Positions 15,011 to 19,541 of a stretch of DNA of 19,541 bases are shown piece by piece. Origin of the DNA: JANQGH01 sp039177555. GTDB taxonomy: Bacteria; Pseudomonadota; Alphaproteobacteria; DSM-16000; Inquilinaceae. Position 1 is the first letter of the stretch. The number at the start of each line of letters is the position of its first letter. The position numbers and the translations under genes are program-made. The notes below the pieces were generated by a model that was not told the DNA's origin, searched no databases, and saw only the letters and a program-made list of their open reading frames with translations. The stretch is taken from positions 1 to 19,541 of the forward strand of contig JBCDFV010000063.1 in NCBI GenBank assembly GCA_039177555.1. The letters are read 5' to 3'.

Positions 15011-16237
15011 CTAGGCCAAGTCTTTCACCACAACACCGTCCTGAACCACCAGGGGGATGCGCTCGCCCTGGCCGGTCAGGCAGGCGATATCTGCGATCGG
15101 GTCGCCATCGACCAGGATCAGATCCGCCGTCGCGCCCGGGGTCACTTGCCCGAGATCGGGACGGCGGACGATCTCCGCATTGACCGAGGTGGCGGACCGC
15201 AGAACGTCCGCCGCTGGCAGGACCTGCGTCCGCAACGTGAACTCCGTCGATTGGTCCTGGTGCATCCAGCCCAGCAGGTCCGTGCCATAGCCCATCGGCA
15301 CCTTCGCGCGCGCCAGAATCTCCAGGGATCGCAGCCCGGCCTCGCGCACCATGCGGTTCTTTTCCCGGTTCGCGCCGCCCAGGCCGATGGCGTCGGCATG
15401 GCGATCGAGACAATCATAGATGATCAAGGTCGGCACGGCATAGGCGCCGCGCGCCTTCAGAACCCCGGCCACCCGGTCGTCGATCAGGTTGCAATGTTCC
15501 AACGTGCGCACCCCGTTCACGCAGGCATGCTCGATCGCCCGTGCGGTATATGTGTGGGCGGCGACATAGGTGCAGGACGCCTCGGCCGCCGTCACGATGG
15601 CCTGGATTTCCTCCGGCGTGAACTGGATCCAGTCGATCGGGTCGGTCGGCGTCGCGACCCCGCCATTGGCCATGATCTTCACGAAATCCGCGCCCAGGCG
15701 CAGCTCGTCCCTGGCGGCGGCCAGACAGGCGGGTACACCGTCGACAACGCGGCCAAGCGCGGGCAGATGCCGGCGCTGCAAATCGCCGACATCTGCCCGG
15801 CTGGCGCCCCGGAAATCCGTATGCCCGCCGGTCTGGCCCAGTGCCTTGCCCGAGGTGAACAGGCGCGGGCCGCGCACCAGCCCTTCTTGCTGGGCGCGTT
15901 TGGTGCCGGCGTCGCCGCCGCCGACATCGCGCACGGTGGTGAAGCCGCGATCCAGCATTGCGGACATGTACTGCGCCGTCCAATGGGCGACATAGGTCGG
16001 GTGCAGCGCTTCCAAGGCCGCCAGGTTGGGCACGGCGGCGGCGATATGCACATGGGCGTCGATCAGGCCGGGCATCAGGGTCCGGCCGCTGGCGTCGACC
16101 ACGCGATCCGCCTCGCCGGCAATCGCCGTCTCCGAGACCTCGGCGATCTTCCCGTCGGCCACCAGCACATGGCAGCCCGGGCGGATCGCGTCGCCGACCC
16201 CGTCGAACAGATCGCAGTTGTCGAACCTTATACGCAT
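15011..16237 (-). CDS. Metal-dependent amidohydrolase (prolidase/imidazolonepropionase-like)
   Basis: This encodes a 408-residue cytosolic amidohydrolase-superfamily enzyme. The metal site is complete: LIDAHVHIA (His62, His64), Lys187 in FVKIMANGG as the likely carboxylated bridging lysine, His228 in AAHTYT, His248 in LEHCN, and Asp320 in GYGTDLLG. The pattern matches the group that includes prolidase-like dipeptidases and imidazolonepropionase relatives; the substrate is not predictable. The frame extends to 16345, but ATG 16237 is preceded by GGGAGCG and starts the usual N-terminal strand. It is divergent from the ZIP gene with a Zur-type operator between them, and convergent with aztD. Placement implies zinc control, as for zinc-free or low-zinc enzyme paralogues in other Zur regulons, but that link is inference. 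Confidence 0.88.
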   Translation of the reverse strand: MRIRFDNCDLFDGVGDAIRPGCHVLVADGKIAEVSETAIAGEADRVVDASGRTLMPGLIDAHVHIAAAVPNLAALEALHPTYVAHWTAQYMSAMLDRGFTTVRDVGGGDAGTKRAQQEGLVRGPRLFTSGKALGQTGGHTDFRGASRADVGDLQRRHLPALGRVVDGVPACLAAARDELRLGADFVKIMANGGVATPTDPIDWIQFTPEEIQAIVTAAEASCTYVAAHTYTARAIEHACVNGVRTLEHCNLIDDRVAGVLKARGAYAVPTLIIYDCLDRHADAIGLGGANREKNRMVREAGLRSLEILARAKVPMGYGTDLLGWMHQDQSTEFTLRTQVLPAADVLRSATSVNAEIVRRPDLGQVTPGATADLILVDGDPIADIACLTGQGERIPLVVQDGVVVKDLA

Positions 16238-16473
16238 GACTTCGCTCCCATCCCCCACGGCCTTTGTCGCCGACGGGCGTTTCCTGTGATTTGGTATGCG
16301 CGCATTGGACTTCGTTCGCGTCTCTTCCCGCGAACGCCGCCGCACACGACCCGTGAGTGTACCGGGGCTTTCCTGGCGGGCGCCCCCACGCCCCCGATGG
16401 CCCTAAACTAGGCCAGTTCCGACACGGGCGGAAGATGTCTTGGCATGACGACACCAACGGGTTGCCGCCAAAC

Positions 16474-16488
16474 TGTTATGATATAACA
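16474..16488. promoter_or_regulatory. Zur-type operator in a divergent promoter region
   Basis: TGTTATGATATAACA differs at one position from TGTTATA-N-TATAACA. It lies in the 375-base region 16238-16612 between the divergent amidohydrolase and ZIP genes, about 125 bases before the ZIP start and 237 before the amidohydrolase start. On the minus strand it shares the run CGCTATGTTATA with the zigA operator. A minus-strand TTGCAG lies near it, and a plus-strand TTGCCG at 16462-16467, so either or both genes may be controlled. The remainder of the intergenic region shows nothing else. Confidence 0.8.
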
Positions 16489-16612
16489 TAGCGTCTGCAA
16501 AACCGCAGAAGACCTCGCACAACTCCCCTTCGACACCGGCGCCCGCGACGATCGGAGCGTCGGCAATGGCGGGGTGAGTTTCCTTCTATTGTCTGGCCTT
16601 GGATCCCGCCCG

Positions 16613-17365
16613 ATGAACCCCGATCTTCTCCTTGTTCTCATGACCGTCGTCATCGTGGCCGTTGCGTTCGGGGCCGGCGTGCCCGTGCTGGCGGGGCGCA
16701 GGTTCGATGCGGACGGCACGCTCGCCGCGCGCGGCGAGGCGATTGCGGCCGGCGTGTTTCTGGGCGCCGGTCTCATTCACATGCTGGGCGACGCGGCGGG
16801 GGACTTCGCCGCCGCCGGCGTTGACTACCCTTGGCCCTTCCTGTTGTGCGGCGCGGTCGTTCTGGCGTTGCTGCTGCTCGAACATGTCGGGGCGGCCGCG
16901 AAGGGCGCCAGCAACGAGAGCGCGGCCCTGGCCCTGCTGGCCACGGCAATGCTGTCGATCCATTCCTTCCTTGCCGGCGCGGCGTTGGGCACGAGCGGCG
17001 TTGGCGCCGTCGCGATCGTGATCTTCATCGCCATTGTCGCGCACAAGTGGGCGGCGTCATTCGCGTTGGCCGTCTCGCTCGCCCGCAGCCCGCTGGGCCG
17101 CATACCCCGCTTCGTCGCCTTTGTCGTGTTCGTCTTCTTTCTTCCTCTCGGTGTCGCGACCGGTGCGCTGGCGGCGGAATGGGACGCGGCCTATCCGCTG
17201 GTGGCGCCGACGCTGAAGGCGCTGGCCGCCGGCACATTCCTCTATCTCGGCACGTTGCACGGCCTGGCGAACGGCACGCTCGTGGCCCGGTGCTGTGACC
17301 TTCGAGAGTTCACCGCCGTGGTCTTCGGCTTCGCGCTGATGGCCGTCGTCGCCATTTGGACGTGA
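16613..17365 (+). CDS. ZIP-family metal transporter
   Basis: This encodes a 250-residue inner-membrane protein with about eight hydrophobic segments, the usual number for ZIP. The metal-path residues typical of the family are in place: AGLIHMLGDAAGDF (about 52-65, His56), LEHVG (90), SIHSFLAGAALG (115-126, His117), AHKWAASFALAVSL (143-156, His144) and GTLHGLANG (213-221, His216). ZIP proteins import Zn(II) and sometimes Fe(II) or Mn(II) down their gradient. A GTG at 16574 would add 13 residues; ATG 16613 starts at the first helix. Neither has an ideal ribosome binding site. The upstream Zur-type operator and the downstream COG0523 GTPase, 73 bases on, point to zinc import under limitation. 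Confidence 0.9.
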   Translation: MNPDLLLVLMTVVIVAVAFGAGVPVLAGRRFDADGTLAARGEAIAAGVFLGAGLIHMLGDAAGDFAAAGVDYPWPFLLCGAVVLALLLLEHVGAAAKGASNESAALALLATAMLSIHSFLAGAALGTSGVGAVAIVIFIAIVAHKWAASFALAVSLARSPLGRIPRFVAFVVFVFFLPLGVATGALAAEWDAAYPLVAPTLKALAAGTFLYLGTLHGLANGTLVARCCDLREFTAVVFGFALMAVVAIWT

Positions 17366-17438
17366 GACCCTTGTCCATCGTCGAGTCTGAGCCAATTGCC
17401 AGAGGCAAGACGTTTCATCCGTTTAGCAAGGCGACCTG

Positions 17439-18518
17439 ATGGCTCGGATCCCCGTCACGATCCTGACCGGCTTCCTGGGCGCCGGTAAAACGACCTTTCT
17501 CAACCGTTTGCTCACCGAGCCTGGGTTCGACAGGACGGCGGTCATCGTCAACGAGTTCGGCGAGGCCGGCGTGGATGGCGGTCTGGTCACGCGGGCGGAC
17601 GAGGGCGTTGTCGAGATGACCGTCGGCTGTCTCTGCTGCACCGTCTCCGGCGACGTGCGGCAGACCTTGTTCCGCCTGCTTGACGAGCAGGAACGCGGCC
17701 TCGGTCCCACCTTCGACCGGGTGGTCATCGAAACCACGGGCCTGGCCGATCCGGTGCCGATCCTGCAGACCTTCATGACCAGCGAGGCGATGCTGCACCG
17801 GTTCGCGCTGAACGGTGTCGTGACCTTGCTGGACGCGGTGAATGCCGAGCACGGCCTGGAGCGGTTTGAGGAAGCACGACGGCAGGTCGCGGTGGCGGAT
17901 CTGCTGCTGGTGACCAAGGGAGACTTGGCAAGGGACCCGGCGTCCAAGCGGGACCTGGCGGCCTTGACGGCGGACCTGTCGCGGCGAAACCCGAACGCGC
18001 GTGTCATGGCTGTGCATGACGCGCATGCCGAGACCGTCTTCTCGCTCGCGGCCTTCGACCCGTCCGGCAAGCCGCCCGACGTCCGGGAGTTTTTGAGGTT
18101 CGAGCCCACCGCCCCCGGCTACGCCGATCATGGCCATGCGCACGCTCATACCCACCCCCACGACGTCAACCGGCACGGCGATGCGGCCACGGCCTACTGC
18201 TTCACCGCCGAAGAACCGCTCGACCTCCACACGGTTGGCGAAGCCCTCGCCGCGCTGCAGGCCTCTTTCGGCTCGGACCTGTTGCGGGTCAAGGGGCTTG
18301 TGGACATCGCCGACGAGCCGTCAGGCCCCCTCATCCTCCACGCGGTCGGCCACGCGACCAGCCCACCGGCCTTGCTCGACGGCTGGCCCGAGGGCATCGA
18401 CGGCACACGCATCGTCCTGATCCTAAGCGGCCCGGCGCGCGAAGAGGCAACGCCGATGCTGGCATCGTTCCTGCCGGCACTCCGGCCCTTTGGCGCGGCC
18501 CCGCCGCACTCAACGTAA
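17439..18518 (+). CDS. COG0523 (CobW-like) GTPase with His-rich loop
   Basis: This encodes a 359-residue G3E GTPase. It has Walker A GFLGAGKT (11-18), VNEFGEAGVDGGL (38-49), the metal motif CLCC (64-67), IETTGLADP (97-105) and a G4-type TKGD (159-162, Thr replacing Asn). Between the GTPase and CobW C-terminal domains is HGHAHAHTHPHD (231-242), an alternating-His metal-binding loop. CobW C-terminal elements follow, ending at LPALRPFG. Such proteins insert or deliver a metal, here probably zinc, to a client. It is divergent in sequence from the ZigA-type GTPase in the same window. AAGG at 17428-17431 precedes ATG 17439, which lies 73 bases after the ZIP stop, so one transcript from the Zur-controlled promoter is likely. 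Confidence 0.9.
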   Translation: MARIPVTILTGFLGAGKTTFLNRLLTEPGFDRTAVIVNEFGEAGVDGGLVTRADEGVVEMTVGCLCCTVSGDVRQTLFRLLDEQERGLGPTFDRVVIETTGLADPVPILQTFMTSEAMLHRFALNGVVTLLDAVNAEHGLERFEEARRQVAVADLLLVTKGDLARDPASKRDLAALTADLSRRNPNARVMAVHDAHAETVFSLAAFDPSGKPPDVREFLRFEPTAPGYADHGHAHAHTHPHDVNRHGDAATAYCFTAEEPLDLHTVGEALAALQASFGSDLLRVKGLVDIADEPSGPLILHAVGHATSPPALLDGWPEGIDGTRIVLILSGPAREEATPMLASFLPALRPFGAAPPHST

Positions 18519-18539
18519 CGTCGGTCGCTGGCGGTCGCT

Positions 18540-18555
18540 GGCGCCCTCCGGCGCC
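18540..18555 (+). terminator. Small hairpin after the COG0523 GTPase gene
   Basis: GGCGCC-CTCC-GGCGCC forms a perfect 6-bp stem with a 4-base loop, 22 bases after the stop. A 10-bp direct repeat GGTCGCTGGC (18523-18532 and 18533-18542) precedes and overlaps it. No T-run follows, so it is only a candidate terminator. Confidence 0.35.
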
Positions 18556-18695
18556 CCGCACACGCGGCCATCCGTCGACCGCCCGGCCAACGTCCGCCGC
18601 ATCGAATGCGCATTCAACACCTCGCCGTGGTCTATCGGCGCCGATCACCGTAAGATCGGAGCGGCTGCCATGATCGAGACCGTGAGGATGACGGC

Positions 18696-18890
18696 ATGGG
18701 CCCAAGACGCGAACACCTGAACCGGCAGCTGCCACGTGCCCCCATGGCATGTGCCCTTGCGATGGCCGCCCTGACGGCAACGGCCGGCACTGCGTCGGCC
18801 GAGGGTTTCTCCATGACCGGCCAGTACCAGGGTATGTACGCCTACGACAGCACGACGGCCGCCCTATCCAAACAGCGCTCACATGAATAG
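18696..18890 (+). CDS. Short exported ORF, possibly a truncated secreted protein
   Basis: This would encode 64 residues. A basic start and a hydrophobic stretch ACALAMAALTATAGTASAEG form a convincing Sec signal peptide. Cleavage would leave about 28 residues beginning near EGFSMTGQYQGMYAYDSTTA. That opening looks like the first strand of a larger beta-rich exported protein, and the abrupt end suggests a deletion. GAGG at 18684-18687 lies eight bases before ATG 18696; ATG 18744 is another possible start. The next exported-protein gene begins ten bases after the stop. It could be a true small exported peptide or a broken gene. The family is not recognised. Confidence 0.45.
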   Translation: MGPRREHLNRQLPRAPMACALAMAALTATAGTASAEGFSMTGQYQGMYAYDSTTAALSKQRSHE

Positions 18891-18899
18891 ACAAACGCC

Positions 18900-19370
18900 A
18901 TGACCTACACCTGTCTCTCCGTGCTCGCATCGTCGGTCCTGGCGGCGCTTGTGGCCTTGGCCGCGCCGTCGGCGGCGGCGCAGCAAGACCCGCCGAACCT
19001 GGAGGGGGTGTGGGTCAAAACCGACGGCCAGATCCTGTATTGGAACGGTGCGGTCAACACACTCCCGGACAGCTACGATATCGCCCAGATCGAGATCACG
19101 GGCCAGGACGGCGCCGTCTTTCAGGCGGTCCAGTCGACGGTCGCGCGTGCGGGCCGCGAGCCGGGGCGCCACGGGACCCAGCCGATCACTCAGGGCGGCC
19201 AGCCGATGATCGGCGTCGTCGGCTGGGACGGTACGTCGGTGGTGCTGAGCGATGTCGGCGACACCACGGTTCATCACTGCACGCTGGTCGATCAGAACAC
19301 CATGCACTGCCTGGTCTGGGAGGCCGGCGCCCACGCGCTGGCCGGCCGCATCATGCTAGTCCGGGACTAG
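18900..19370 (+). CDS. Small exported protein, unknown function
   Basis: This encodes a 156-residue protein with a Sec signal peptide (about 1-27, hydrophobic core ending SAAAQQ). The mature part begins with LEGVWVKTDGQILYWNGA and contains regular beta-strand-like segments: GVVGWDGTSVVLSDVGDTTV and a closing strand ending IMLVRD. Two cysteines, in HHCTLVDQNTMHC, could form a disulfide. The layout resembles small lipocalin-like or beta-barrel periplasmic proteins, but no family is assigned. No clear ribosome binding site precedes ATG 18900. It follows the short exported frame by ten bases. Its stop codon is part of the left arm of a large inverted repeat. Any connection with zinc is unproven. 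Confidence 0.65.
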   Translation: MTYTCLSVLASSVLAALVALAAPSAAAQQDPPNLEGVWVKTDGQILYWNGAVNTLPDSYDIAQIEITGQDGAVFQAVQSTVARAGREPGRHGTQPITQGGQPMIGVVGWDGTSVVLSDVGDTTVHHCTLVDQNTMHCLVWEAGAHALAGRIMLVRD

Positions 19371-19430
19371 AGCATCGTCCGATCAATTGGAGTCGCTTCG
19401 CGATCCAAAAGATCGGACAAAGATGCTCTA
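19368..19430. repeat. Large bulged inverted repeat, REP-like element
   Basis: The left arm (19368-19384) TAGAGCATCGTCCGATC pairs with the right arm (19411-19430) GATCGGACAAAGATGCTCTA, leaving a 3-base bulge. Inside the loop GGAGTCGC and GCGATCC form a second short stem. The left arm contains the stop codon of the preceding gene. The AGAGCATC boundary resembles palindromic intergenic repeats found in many copies in alphaproteobacterial genomes. It may also act as a terminator or mRNA stabiliser. Confidence 0.7.
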
Positions 19431-19455
19431 TCTTGTCCAAAAATGGAGCAATTTT

Positions 19456-19495
19456 GGTCGAGCAAAACCAAACCCCTGGTGGGGTTTGTTCGACC
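19456..19495. terminator. Long hairpin at the right edge
   Basis: GGTCGA (19456-19461) pairs with TCGACC (19490-19495), and CAAACCCC (19469-19476) pairs with GGGGTTTG (19481-19488) around a TGGT loop. The inner stem is strong, with unpaired bases between the two stems on the left side. It may be a bidirectional terminator, or the second half of the repeat element to its left. No gene is seen from 19371 to the end. Confidence 0.5.
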
Positions 19496-19541
19496 AATGG
19501 GCTAGGCGGACGGCGCTGGATGGACGCCACAGGCCCACCGC

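Noticed and set aside
14906..16411. Long plus-strand open frame of 501 codons
   Set aside because: It is antisense to the amidohydrolase, whose complete metal-site motifs establish the coding strand. The start also overlaps the aztD-like gene.

Overview
The window is high-GC DNA with mostly short intergenic gaps. It looks like a chromosome segment of an alphaproteobacterium. The reasons are the gene families, such as an AztD-like zinc chaperone, a ZigA-type GTPase and a DUF1826 protein, and the form of the palindromic intergenic elements. I cannot name the genus. No rRNA, tRNA, CRISPR array, complete insertion sequence or phage gene was seen.

Left half (1-11239): a loose collection of accessory and housekeeping genes. 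In order these are a VOC-fold protein and a six-helix membrane protein (282-1345); a small Cys-containing exported protein (1701-2075); an LprI-like exported protein (2326-3000, minus); an ankyrin-repeat protein and a RidA-family protein (3444-5530, minus); a GNAT acetyltransferase (5667-6080); and a strip of gene debris and 13-bp tandem repeats (6081-6373). After these come a second VOC protein (minus), a DUF2272 protein beside an AT-rich strip (6824-7993, minus), a DinB protein and an alpha/beta hydrolase (minus), a divergent AraC-family regulator, and a histidine phosphatase. The phosphatase reading frame begins without a normal start codon. Several of these genes start at GTG or TTG, and the ribosome binding site decides the choice. 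Tandem repeats and gene remnants suggest repeated small rearrangements here.

Right half (11240-18518): a coherent zinc-limitation locus. Two 15-bp palindromes, at 11416-11430 and 16474-16488, each differ at one position from the classical Zur operator TGTTATA-N-TATAACA. The first fills the spacer between a -35-like and a -10-like hexamer. It lies upstream of a ZigA-type COG0523 GTPase, a DUF1826 protein (overlapping ATGA junction) and an AztD-like periplasmic zinc chaperone. The second lies between a divergently transcribed metal-dependent amidohydrolase and a ZIP transporter followed by a second COG0523 GTPase with a His-rich loop. A likely model is that Zur releases both promoters when zinc is scarce. 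ZIP would then import zinc, AztD would hold it in the periplasm, and the two GTPases would direct it to client proteins. The aztABC genes, which normally accompany aztD, are not in the window.

Right edge (18519-19541): a short open reading frame with a signal peptide that looks truncated, a small exported protein, and a large bulged inverted repeat followed by a strong hairpin. No gene is visible after 19370.
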